A DNA stretch of 5,461 bases, taken from Sutterella sp. (GTDB lineage: Bacteria; Pseudomonadota; Gammaproteobacteria; Burkholderiales; Burkholderiaceae_F). Position numbers and translations under genes: made by a program. A model generated the notes under the pieces. That model had not been told where the DNA came from, did not search any database, and worked only from the letters and a program-made list of their open reading frames with translations. Below are positions 1 through 5,461 of the stretch, piece by piece (within the stretch, counting starts at the first letter, position 1; every line of letters starts with the position of its first letter). Where the stretch lies: contig DNBE01000080.1 in the NCBI GenBank assembly GCA_003543795.1, positions 1-5,461 of the forward strand, given 5' to 3'.

Positions 1-870
1 GACGGCGTCACTCATAAGAGCCGCGCCCGCTTTCGGTAATTGACCTTTTTCGTCGAGCATATTCGCGTGCGACGCGCACCCGACGAGGGTGCCGATCGTA
101 TCGAAGAAGTCAACGAAGAAGAAAGCGAAAACGATGACCCAGAAATTGACCTGAGTGAGCATCGTGAAATCCATCTGAAAGAAGATGGGACCTAAAGAGG
201 GCGGCGCGGAAAGAAGCGCGTCCGGGGTCTTCGTAACGCCTAACGGAATACCGACGATCGTCGTCGCGATAATACCGATTAAGATGGCGCCGCGAACTTT
301 ATAGATCGTTAAGACCACCATCAATAAAAATCCCGCGACGGCTAAAAGCGTCGGAGCCGTGTTCATCGCGCCGAGCGAAACGAAAGTCGCGGGGTTCGAG
401 ACGACGACATTGGCGCTCTTTAAGCCGATAAAGGCGATAAATAAACCGATACCAGCGGCGATACCGATTTTGAGCGCGTTCGGAATCGTGTTGACAATCT
501 TTTGGCGAACATTCGTTAACGTCAACAAGATAAAGATGACGCCTTCGACGAATACGGCTGTTAACGCGACTTTCCACGAAATGCCCATCGTCAGACATAC
601 CGTGTAGGTAAAGAAGGCGTTTAAGCCCATACCCGGCGCGAGCGCGAACGGGTAGTTCGCTAAAAACGCCATTAAGAAGCAACCAATCGCCGCGCCGAGG
701 CAGGTCGCGACGAGAACGGAACCGAAGGGCATACCGGTTTCGGACAAAATGCCCGGGTTGACGACGATGATATAGGCCATGGCCATAAAGGTCGTCAACG
801 CAGCATAGAACTCTGTCCGAAAATCGGTCTTATTTTCCTTTAAATGGAAAAACATATCGAGGTACTGCAT
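1..870 (-). CDS. NCS2-family purine permease, AzgA/PbuG type (partial, C-terminus beyond window)
   Basis: This is an inner-membrane transporter expected to import purine bases (adenine, guanine or hypoxanthine) with protons. The reading frame is open for 290 codons from ATG at 870-868 to the window edge. AzgA-type proteins are usually about 430 residues or more, so roughly the last third is missing. After a short cytoplasmic N-terminus comes the family opening TEFYAALTTFMAMAYIIVVN (residues 19-38). It is followed by NYPFALAPGMGLNAFF (92-107) and by VDFFDTIGTLVG (253-264), whose acidic residues D254 and D257 are a hallmark of the AzgA branch. Hydrophobic segments are spread throughout. It starts 23 bp after the apt stop on the same strand, behind a weak purine-rich AGAGAGA, so it is probably co-transcribed with apt. 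The family is clear, but the exact substrate cannot be read from the sequence. The adjacent apt favours adenine or mixed purine uptake. Confidence 0.93.
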   Translation of the reverse strand, partial: MQYLDMFFHLKENKTDFRTEFYAALTTFMAMAYIIVVNPGILSETGMPFGSVLVATCLGAAIGCFLMAFLANYPFALAPGMGLNAFFTYTVCLTMGISWKVALTAVFVEGVIFILLTLTNVRQKIVNTIPNALKIGIAAGIGLFIAFIGLKSANVVVSNPATFVSLGAMNTAPTLLAVAGFLLMVVLTIYKVRGAILIGIIATTIVGIPLGVTKTPDALLSAPPSLGPIFFQMDFTMLTQVNFWVIVFAFFFVDFFDTIGTLVGCASHANMLDEKGQLPKAGAALMSDAV

Positions 871-893
871 AGGTCTCTCTAAGGGTTAGAGGG

Positions 894-1400
894 TTAAGGG
901 TTTGACATGACCGTCGTGACGTAGGGTTCGCGCTCGGAGATAGCCACGTCGAAAACGACCAAACCGTAGCAAGAGTTCGCGCCCTTACTCAAAATATGGT
1001 CGTGAATGCCGCGCATCGTTCCGCCGGTCGCGTAAATATCGTCGACGATTAAAACGTTTTTGCCTTCGAAGTTATATTTCTTTTGAATCGCAAAAAGTTC
1101 GGTCGCGTATTCGTTGACGGTTCTGAAAACGTCGATCGGACCGCCGAGTTTGCCTTTTTTACGGGCGAGTACCAAGGGTAGACCCATTTTATCGGCAAGT
1201 AAGGAAGCCCAGATGAATCCGCGAGCGTCAACGCCTACGATGATTTCAGGGTTGTGAGAGCCTGCTGCCAAGACGAGCTCGGCAAGAATCCGTTCACGCT
1301 TTTGGATGTCGAAAAGTAGCGGGTTGAGGTCGCAAAACCGCACGCCCGGGCTCGGGAAATCGTCATGCCAATCGATAGAGGATTTGAAATCGCAAGTCAT
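894..1400 (-). CDS. apt: Adenine phosphoribosyltransferase (purine salvage)
   Basis: A cytoplasmic type I phosphoribosyltransferase expected to convert adenine and PRPP to AMP and pyrophosphate. With the start at 1400 it has 168 residues, close to the usual 170-180. Visible motifs are the N-terminal DFPSPGVRFCDLNPLL (14-29), GVDARGFIWASLLA (56-69), the flexible-loop RKKGKL (80-85) and the PRPP-binding VLIVDDIYATGGT (116-128) with the paired D120 and D121. The frame stays open upstream to an ATG at 1535. That extension is rejected because it runs into the efp terminator and the extra residues resemble nothing in the family. An intermediate ATG at 1469 would also add non-family sequence. The chosen ATG has only a weak GGA 8 nt upstream. 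The C-terminus (after about residue 150) differs from the usual Apt ending, as recalled from the E. coli protein, so specificity for adenine over another purine is likely but not proven. The permease gene follows after 23 bp. Confidence 0.87.
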   Translation of the reverse strand: MTCDFKSSIDWHDDFPSPGVRFCDLNPLLFDIQKRERILAELVLAAGSHNPEIIVGVDARGFIWASLLADKMGLPLVLARKKGKLGGPIDVFRTVNEYATELFAIQKKYNFEGKNVLIVDDIYATGGTMRGIHDHILSKGANSCYGLVVFDVAISEREPYVTTVMSNP

Positions 1401-1438
1401 AGATTTTGTCCGGTAAAGACAAGAGTGGGAAAAACAAA

Positions 1439-1456
1439 ATTTCCGAATTCGGAAAT
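1439..1456. promoter_or_regulatory. 18-bp perfect palindrome in the apt leader, candidate operator
   Basis: The sequence ATTTCCGAATTCGGAAAT is identical to its own reverse complement over all 18 bases. It lies 39-56 bases upstream of the apt start codon, in the non-coding stretch between the efp terminator and apt. A perfect dyad at this place is what a dimeric repressor of the apt-permease unit would bind. As RNA it could also fold into a 7-bp stem with an AAUU loop. I do not recognise it as a known regulator's site, so the regulator is unknown. Confidence 0.5.
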
Positions 1457-1467
1457 CTCGCCCCCAC

Positions 1468-1473
1468 ATTGTA
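1468..1473 (-). promoter_or_regulatory. Possible -10 element of the apt promoter
   Basis: On the minus strand this reads TACAAT, five of six matches to the sigma-70 -10 consensus. It would place transcription start near 1461, just ahead of the 18-bp palindrome and about 60 nt before the apt ATG. No good -35 hexamer lies 16-18 bp upstream (the sequence there is CTCTAC). An alternative pair is TTGAAA (1516-1511) and TACAGA (1493-1488) with a 17-bp spacer. A promoter somewhere in 1401-1520 is expected because the efp terminator lies directly upstream; which hexamers are used is uncertain. Confidence 0.3.
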
Positions 1474-1520
1474 ATCGTTCTTTTCTTTCTGTAGAGATTT
1501 TTTTGAGTATTTTCAAATAA

Positions 1521-1558
1521 AAAAAACGAAGGCATTTTTTAAAAAGCCTTCGTTTTTT
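1521..1558 (-). terminator. Rho-independent terminator after efp
   Basis: A perfect 13-bp inverted repeat (1521-1533 with 1546-1558) surrounds a 12-base A/T loop. The core arm is CGAAGGC / GCCTTCG, and the outer part of the stem is A:T pairs that form a U-tract on the minus-strand transcript. It begins 20 nt beyond the efp stop codon, the normal place for an intrinsic terminator. The stem is symmetric and could work in both directions, but no plus-strand gene ends here. It separates the efp transcript from apt. Confidence 0.92.
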
Positions 1559-1578
1559 ATCAAACGGTCAGAAAAGTC

Positions 1579-2136
1579 TTACTTCACGCGAGAACGATAT
1601 TCGCCCGTGCGGGTATCGACCTCGATTTTGTCGCCCGTTTCAACGAAAGCGGGGACTTGAAGTTCGTAGCCGGTCGTCAGACGCGCGTTCTTCATGACCT
1701 TACCCGATGTGTCGCCCTTGACGGCGGGTTCGGTGTATTGAACTTCGCGAACGAGGATTGTCGGCAATTCGACGCTGATTGCGCGATTGTTATAAAAGAC
1801 GACTTCGGCGGGCATCCCGTCTTCGAGGTACTTCAAAGCTTCTTCCATCACGTCGGCTTCGACTTCGTATTGGTTGTAGTCGGCGTCCATCCAGACGTAG
1901 TACGGATCACCGAAGTAACTGTAGGTCACTTCCTTGCGATCGAGGATTAAATCTTCGAACTTGTCGTCGGCGCGGTAAACCGTTTCGGTACCGGCACCCG
2001 TGAGAAGGTTCTTCATCTTAAGCTTCATCACCGAAGCGTTACGACCGGACTTGGAGTACTCGGCTTTTAAGATGACCATAGGATCTTTGCCGATCATGAT
2101 GACGTTACCGGCACGAAGGTCTTGGGCGATTTTCAT
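1579..2136 (-). CDS. efp: Translation elongation factor P, arginine-32 type
   Basis: EF-P binds ribosomes stalled at consecutive prolines, between the P and E sites, and promotes peptide-bond formation. The 185-residue product has the usual length and three-domain layout: a KOW-like N-domain (about 1-63), a central OB domain (about 66-125) and a C-terminal OB domain (about 129-185). The C-terminal part contains [19 protein letters not shown] (135-153) and the ending [13 protein letters not shown]. The tip of the N-domain reads [13 protein letters not shown] (26-38). It places Arg at position 32, where E. coli has the lysine that is beta-lysylated (Lys34). Arg32 is the residue rhamnosylated by EarP in Neisseria and Pseudomonas, and an earP gene lies directly upstream. 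The start is supported by a good Shine-Dalgarno (AAGGA, 7-nt spacing). A terminator follows the stop. Confidence 0.98.
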   Translation of the reverse strand: MKIAQDLRAGNVIMIGKDPMVILKAEYSKSGRNASVMKLKMKNLLTGAGTETVYRADDKFEDLILDRKEVTYSYFGDPYYVWMDADYNQYEVEADVMEEALKYLEDGMPAEVVFYNNRAISVELPTILVREVQYTEPAVKGDTSGKVMKNARLTTGYELQVPAFVETGDKIEVDTRTGEYRSRVK

Positions 2137-2143
2137 AAAGGAA

Positions 2144-2148
2144 TCCTT
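2144..2148 (-). promoter_or_regulatory. Shine-Dalgarno sequence of efp
   Basis: On the minus strand AAGGA stands 7 nt before the efp ATG. It is the only strong ribosome-binding site in the window, in keeping with efp being an abundantly translated gene. It sits in a short near-palindrome (AAAGGATTCCTTT, 2149-2137) whose 5-bp hairpin could partly hide the site. Confidence 0.75.
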
Positions 2149-2179
2149 TTTAGCTTTTTTAGGGTTTTGTTCGTGGTTT

Positions 2180-2197
2180 TGACCCTCTGAAGGGTCA
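2180..2197. repeat. Inverted repeat in the earP-efp spacer (efp leader)
   Basis: Seven-base arms TGACCCT and AGGGTCA are separated by four bases. The repeat lies in the 89-bp gap between the earP stop and the efp start. On the minus strand no U-tract follows the stem (next bases AAACCACG), so it is not a standard terminator. It could be a protein-binding dyad or a hairpin in the efp leader. One arm continues into a tandem GGTCA copy (2193-2202 on the plus strand). Confidence 0.45.
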
Positions 2198-2225
2198 GGT
2201 CAATTTCTTTCGAAAACGCAATATT

Positions 2226-3305
2226 TTAACGATTTTTCACGTCTTGAGCGAGTTTTTCGACAAAAGAGCCTTTGGCCATGATTTGAGAGGCTAAACGCTC
2301 AAAGTGCGCGCGCTGTAAAGGGGCTCTTTGTAAAAAATCACAAAGGGCGTTCTCGGTCGCTTCAAAGCCGTTGAGTAAATAAGAAGCTTCTTTCCAAAGA
2401 AGAAAATCGGCATCGGAATCAAAAGCGCTTCGCGCGGCTTCTAAAAACGCGTCAAGCTTTCTTTTATGCGCGAAGTCTTCGGTTGGATAAATATTCCATA
2501 AAAAGGGGCGGCCGGCTAAGACGGCTCTTACGCAAGAATCCTCCCCTCGAACGAAATTCACGTCGCTAGCCCACAACCGCTCGTCAAACGCTTTTTGAGC
2601 GCAATAGGGGAGTGTGACCGTTCTCGCATGAAGTTTTCGGCAAAGGCCTTCCGAAGCACGGCCGGGAGCCAAAAGGATTGTCAATGACGAAAGGGCATTT
2701 AATGCCTTAGCAACACTATCGAGATTGGCCGTTTCGTACCCGAAAAAAGATACGAAAGGCGCGCGGCACTTAAAGCGCGCCTCAAAATCCGACAGCTCGA
2801 ATGCCCTTTTTCGATTTAAATAGTCGCTTTCGATAATGACAGGCGCGTTTTTGATGCCGAGCCCCGGAAAATAATTGATTTTTTTATGTCCCGTTTCGGG
2901 ATCGATACTCGGTAAGCCGTTACAGTCTTGGGCCCAGGTTTCGCAAGAAAAGTAGTCTAAATTGATTCGGTAACAAGAAAGGCCTAACTTCCGAATCGCG
3001 GCTTCATAGGTTTCGGGTAACCGACAAGCGAAGGTTTCGATGACGACTTCCGCCGGTATCACATTGGGGGCAGTTTCAATCTCTTTTTTAGTTATTAAAG
3101 TGACGCTTTCAATTGTTTGGGGCGTTTTGCCGCTTGCGCCCGCTATAAATATAAAAGGCTTCACGTCATCGGTAATAAGTCTTAAACGAAGCCCGTGCGC
3201 GGCAAGTTCGCTAGCGAGCCGCCAAGCAACCCCAGCGTCACCGAAATTATCGATGATGTTAACGAATACGTCGCACGTGATGGGTTTAGGGGAAGTGCCC
3301 GGCAT
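2226..3305 (-). CDS. earP: EF-P arginine-32 rhamnosyltransferase EarP
   Basis: EarP (formerly DUF2331, a GT-B fold inverting glycosyltransferase) transfers rhamnose from dTDP-beta-L-rhamnose to Arg32 of EF-P in the cytoplasm. The 359-residue product opens with the family motif CDVFVNIIDNFGDAGVAWRL (11-30). D19 and D23 in it match the two aspartates known to matter for catalysis. Further family segments are IETFACRLPE (89-98), INLDYFSCETW (114-124), LPYCAQKAFD (232-241) and VRGEDSCVRAVLAGRPF (252-268). The RGEDS acidic pair holds the nucleotide-sugar diphosphate. The only ATG before the first motif is the one used, and an in-frame TGA lies upstream. No Shine-Dalgarno is visible. Its efp partner lies 89 bp downstream with Arg32 intact, which strongly supports function. 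dTDP-rhamnose synthesis (rmlABCD) must be encoded elsewhere. By memory of the family, the segment WNIYPT (270-275) departs from the usual WHIYPQ. Confidence 0.95.
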   Translation of the reverse strand: MPGTSPKPITCDVFVNIIDNFGDAGVAWRLASELAAHGLRLRLITDDVKPFIFIAGASGKTPQTIESVTLITKKEIETAPNVIPAEVVIETFACRLPETYEAAIRKLGLSCYRINLDYFSCETWAQDCNGLPSIDPETGHKKINYFPGLGIKNAPVIIESDYLNRKRAFELSDFEARFKCRAPFVSFFGYETANLDSVAKALNALSSLTILLAPGRASEGLCRKLHARTVTLPYCAQKAFDERLWASDVNFVRGEDSCVRAVLAGRPFLWNIYPTEDFAHKRKLDAFLEAARSAFDSDADFLLWKEASYLLNGFEATENALCDFLQRAPLQRAHFERLASQIMAKGSFVEKLAQDVKNR

Positions 3306-3350
3306 GTTAAGATAAAATCGAAGATTGTCTCTTGGTTTAAAAAATCTTAA
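3306..3350. promoter_or_regulatory. Compact divergent region between earP and uvrC
   Basis: Only 45 A/T-rich bases separate the two divergent start codons, so both promoters must overlap here or extend into the coding regions. Mirrored copies of TTAAGAT (3307-3313) and ATCTTAA (3344-3350) sit right next to the two ATGs. Neither gene has a visible Shine-Dalgarno. Weak -10 candidates are TAAAAT (3313-3318, plus), TGGTTTAAA of extended type (3333-3341, plus) and GACAAT (3329-3324, minus). None has a convincing -35 partner. Confidence 0.45.
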
Positions 3351-5204
3351 ATGATGTCAGAAACAAACGCCAACGGTTTCGAACCCGCGAAAGTCTTAAA
3401 AACATTACCCTCGATGCCGGGCGTCTATCGGTATTTCGACGCGGCGGGGACGTGTTTATATGTGGGTAAAGCCAGAGACTTAAAAAAGCGCGTTTCAAGC
3501 TATTTTCATAAAAATGACCTCTCGCCCCGAATCGCGATTATGGTGAGCCAAATCGCGCGCCTTGAGATTACGGTGACGGCTAACGAAGCCGAAGCGCTCC
3601 TTTTAGAAAATAATCTTATTAAGACCCTTTCGCCCAAATACAACATCCTTTTCCGAGACGATAAGTCTTACCCGTATTTAAAAATCGGCTCGGGGCCTTT
3701 CCCTCGGATTTCTTACTATCGGGGTTCGGTCGATAAAGTCAATCATTATTTCGGGCCCTATCCGAGCGCTCAAAGCGTAAAAGAATCAATCGGCCTCATT
3801 CAAAAAATTTTCCGGATCCGCAGTTGCGAAGATTCCGTTTTTAAAAATCGCACGCGCGAATGCCTTTTGGGTCAAATCGGGCGTTGTAGCGCGCCTTGTG
3901 TGGGCAAAATCTCGCAAGAAAACTACGCTAAAACGCTCGAAGATACCGAAAGGTTTTTGCTGGGCGAAACCGATTTTGTGATTGCCGACATTCAAAAGCG
4001 AATGTTTGAGGCAAGTGAGGCGCTCGAATTCGAGAAAGCGGCCGTGTTGCGAGATCAAATGGCTAGCCTATCGAACGTCCTTCATCAGCAAAGCGTGGAG
4101 ACGACGGGCGCCGATACCGACGCCGATATCGTGACCATCGCTCAACGTGACGGCGTCGTTTGCCTGACGCTAGCGATGGTTCGAGGATCACGCCATTTGG
4201 GAGACCGTCCCTATTTTCCGAAATCGGTAACGAGCGAGGCTATCGACATTGAGGAATTAATCGAAGCCTTTATCTCGCAGCACTACGACCCTGAATCGAT
4301 TCCTTCCGTTTTTATTTGTGAGGAAGTCGATGCCGCGCGCGTTAAAGAACTTTTTGAGTCGGTTTTTGAGAAAAAGGTAAATGTCGTCAAACACCCCCAA
4401 GGCGTCAGACGCGCCTGGCTTGAAATGGGAAAGACGAACGCGGCGATGCATTTAGAGCGCCACCTTGAGGAAACGCTTTCGAAAGAAACGCGCTTAAAAG
4501 ACTTATCGCGCGAATTGGGTTTAACGGGCGAAAACGGGGACCTCAATTCCATTCGTATCGAGTGCTTTGATATCAGTCACATGTCGGGCGAATCGACGGT
4601 TGCTTCATGCGTGGTTTTTCTTGAAGGCAAAATGCAATCGCATTTATATCGACGCTTTAATATCACGACGACCGACAAAGGAGATGATTACGCCGCGATG
4701 CGAGAAGCGGTCGCGCGTCGCTACGCTCCTGTCGCAAGAGGCGAGGCAAAGCTTCCCGACGTGGTTTTAATCGACGGCGGTAAAGGCCAGATTCATGTCG
4801 TTCGCGAAACCTTTGAAGAGATGGGTTTAGATATTTCGGTCATCGTCGGGGTTTCTAAAGGTGACCATCGTAAAGTCGGGTTAGAGACGCTTCACTTTTT
4901 GGACGGCAGGGAACCGTTAGTTCTCGGGCGAACGTCGCCCGCTTTAATGCTTTTAGCCGAAGTGCGCGATGAAGCGCATCGTTTCGCGATTACCGGGATG
5001 CGCGCCAAGCGCGATAAAACGCGCAGAAGTTCCCGAATTGAGGAAATTTCAGGTATAGGACCTAGAAGACGGCAAAAATTATTGTCGTTTTTCGGCGGTA
5101 TCCGCGGTTTAAAGAATGCAAGTCTGGAAGATATTGCTACAATCAGCGGAATCTCTAAAAACTTGGCAAAGCAGATTTACGCTGCTTTACATGAAGAGAT
5201 TTAG
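3351..5204 (+). CDS. uvrC: UvrABC excinuclease subunit C
   Basis: UvrC is recruited by UvrB to damaged DNA and makes both incisions of nucleotide excision repair. The product has 617 residues, close to the 610 of E. coli. In order it shows a GIY-YIG nuclease domain for the 3' cut (GVYRYF at 24-29, LYVGKARDL at 36-44, with R42 the likely catalytic arginine). Four cysteines (159, 171, 179, 183) then have the C-x11-C-x7-C-x3-C spacing of the UvrC iron-sulphur cluster. A UVR motif that binds UvrB follows (about 211-245). The RNase H-like domain for the 5' cut has D407 in FDISH, D446 in GDDYAAM, D475 in LIDGGKGQ and H543 in RDEAHRFAI. Tandem helix-hairpin-helix DNA-binding motifs end the protein (about 561-615). 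All expected catalytic residues are present. An in-frame TAA directly before the ATG fixes the start at 3351, or at the second ATG at 3354; no Shine-Dalgarno is visible. pgsA follows after 26 bp. Confidence 0.98.
   Translation: MMSETNANGFEPAKVLKTLPSMPGVYRYFDAAGTCLYVGKARDLKKRVSSYFHKNDLSPRIAIMVSQIARLEITVTANEAEALLLENNLIKTLSPKYNILFRDDKSYPYLKIGSGPFPRISYYRGSVDKVNHYFGPYPSAQSVKESIGLIQKIFRIRSCEDSVFKNRTRECLLGQIGRCSAPCVGKISQENYAKTLEDTERFLLGETDFVIADIQKRMFEASEALEFEKAAVLRDQMASLSNVLHQQSVETTGADTDADIVTIAQRDGVVCLTLAMVRGSRHLGDRPYFPKSVTSEAIDIEELIEAFISQHYDPESIPSVFICEEVDAARVKELFESVFEKKVNVVKHPQGVRRAWLEMGKTNAAMHLERHLEETLSKETRLKDLSRELGLTGENGDLNSIRIECFDISHMSGESTVASCVVFLEGKMQSHLYRRFNITTTDKGDDYAAMREAVARRYAPVARGEAKLPDVVLIDGGKGQIHVVRETFEEMGLDISVIVGVSKGDHRKVGLETLHFLDGREPLVLGRTSPALMLLAEVRDEAHRFAITGMRAKRDKTRRSSRIEEISGIGPRRRQKLLSFFGGIRGLKNASLEDIATISGISKNLAKQIYAALHEEI
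5135..5143 (+). promoter_or_regulatory. Possible extended -10 element for pgsA inside uvrC
   Basis: TGCTACAAT matches the extended -10 form (TGn followed by a five-of-six TATAAT match) and lies about 90 bp before the pgsA start. No -35 box is evident. It falls where codon choice at the end of uvrC becomes visibly more A/T-rich. A chance match within coding sequence is quite possible. Confidence 0.2.
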
Positions 5205-5230
5205 TTTTTAATTTTTAACTTTAACGCTGT

Positions 5231-5461
5231 ATGTTGACTCCTGGCAGAAAGCCGCTTCCTGTCAATGTGCCCATGATTTTGACATGGTCGCGCATTGTCA
5301 TGATTCCGCTGATTGTGGGCATTTTCTATGTCCCCGATCAGCTTTTGGCGCCTTTTGCCAAGAATTTGCTGGCGAGTTTGTTTTTTATAGCGGCCGCGGT
5401 CACCGACGCTTTCGACGGTTTTATCGCGCGACGCTATAACATGGAAAGCGCCATCGGAGCG
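5231..5461 (+). CDS. pgsA: CDP-diacylglycerol-glycerol-3-phosphate 3-phosphatidyltransferase (partial, C-terminus beyond window)
   Basis: PgsA is an inner-membrane enzyme that joins CDP-diacylglycerol and glycerol-3-phosphate to form phosphatidylglycerophosphate, the committed step to phosphatidylglycerol and cardiolipin. Seventy-seven codons are present of the usual 180-200. The N-terminus VNVPMILTWSRIVMIPLIVG (11-30) is the typical PgsA start and first membrane segment, and a second segment lies at about 45-58. The CDP-alcohol phosphotransferase signature DxxDGxxAR-x8-G is complete up to the window edge (D59, D62, G63, A66, R67, G76); its last two aspartates would fall just outside. An in-frame TAA 6 nt before the ATG fixes this as the most upstream start. 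There is no Shine-Dalgarno. A later Met at residue 15 is possible but would cut into the conserved start. Placement directly after uvrC, as in E. coli, supports the call over other phosphatidyltransferases such as PssA. Confidence 0.92.
   Translation, partial: MLTPGRKPLPVNVPMILTWSRIVMIPLIVGIFYVPDQLLAPFAKNLLASLFFIAAAVTDAFDGFIARRYNMESAIGA

Noticed and set aside
299..682. 127-residue open frame on the minus strand
   Set aside because: It lies out of frame inside the permease gene, whose own frame encodes all expected family motifs. Its product is rich in Arg and has no recognisable domain.
1401..1535. Extended apt reading frame starting at 1535 or 1469, giving up to 45 extra residues
   Set aside because: The extension runs into the efp terminator and crosses the likely promoter and palindrome. 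The added residues have no family resemblance, and 168 residues from 1400 already fits the family.
1657..2182. Three plus-strand open frames opposite efp
   Set aside because: They are overlapping antisense shadows of a highly conserved gene and show no coding signals of their own.
2180..2197. Hairpin after earP as a rho-independent terminator
   Set aside because: No U-tract follows the stem on the minus strand, and the stem is short. It is better treated as an inverted repeat of unknown role.
3040..3315. 91-residue plus-strand open frame opposite the start of earP
   Set aside because: It is the antisense shadow of conserved earP codons, with no ribosome-binding site and no recognisable product.
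5205..5230. T-rich spacer after uvrC as a terminator
   Set aside because: It contains T runs but no preceding GC-rich inverted repeat, so read-through into pgsA is more likely.
1..5461. Novel defence, mobile or CRISPR-like system
   Set aside because: No direct-repeat arrays, transposase, integrase, toxin-antitoxin pair or unknown gene cluster is visible; nearly all of the sequence is accounted for by six known genes.

Overview
The window carries six protein-coding genes, two of them cut by the window edges. All are recognisable bacterial housekeeping or purine-salvage genes. The source looks like a proteobacterium, most likely a betaproteobacterium. Three points support this: EF-P carries arginine rather than lysine at position 32, its rhamnosyltransferase EarP is encoded next door, and uvrC is followed by pgsA, an order common in beta- and gammaproteobacteria. 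The moderate GC content and A/T-rich intergenic regions would fit a gut-type Burkholderiales such as Sutterellaceae, but that last step is a guess from general impression.

Layout. Minus strand, read from right to left: earP (3305-2226), efp (2136-1579), an intrinsic terminator (1558-1521), a leader region with an 18-bp perfect palindrome, apt (1400-894), and an AzgA-type NCS2 purine permease (870 to beyond base 1). Plus strand: uvrC (3351-5204) diverges from earP across only 45 bp, and pgsA follows (from 5231, cut by the right edge).

How the genes work together. EarP and EF-P form a modification pair: EarP transfers rhamnose from dTDP-rhamnose to Arg32 of EF-P, which then relieves ribosome stalling at polyproline stretches. 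apt and the permease form a two-gene purine-salvage unit, uptake of a purine base followed by PRPP-dependent conversion to its nucleotide. It lies behind the efp terminator, so it should have its own promoter. UvrC is the dual-incision nuclease of nucleotide excision repair, and PgsA makes phosphatidylglycerophosphate; the two are unrelated in function but often linked in position.

I see no mobile element, CRISPR array, tRNA or rRNA, and no undescribed multi-gene system. The points most worth a second look are regulatory: the palindrome in the apt leader, the very compact earP/uvrC divergent region without Shine-Dalgarno sequences and with mirrored ATCTTAA boxes at both start codons, and the inverted repeat in the efp leader.
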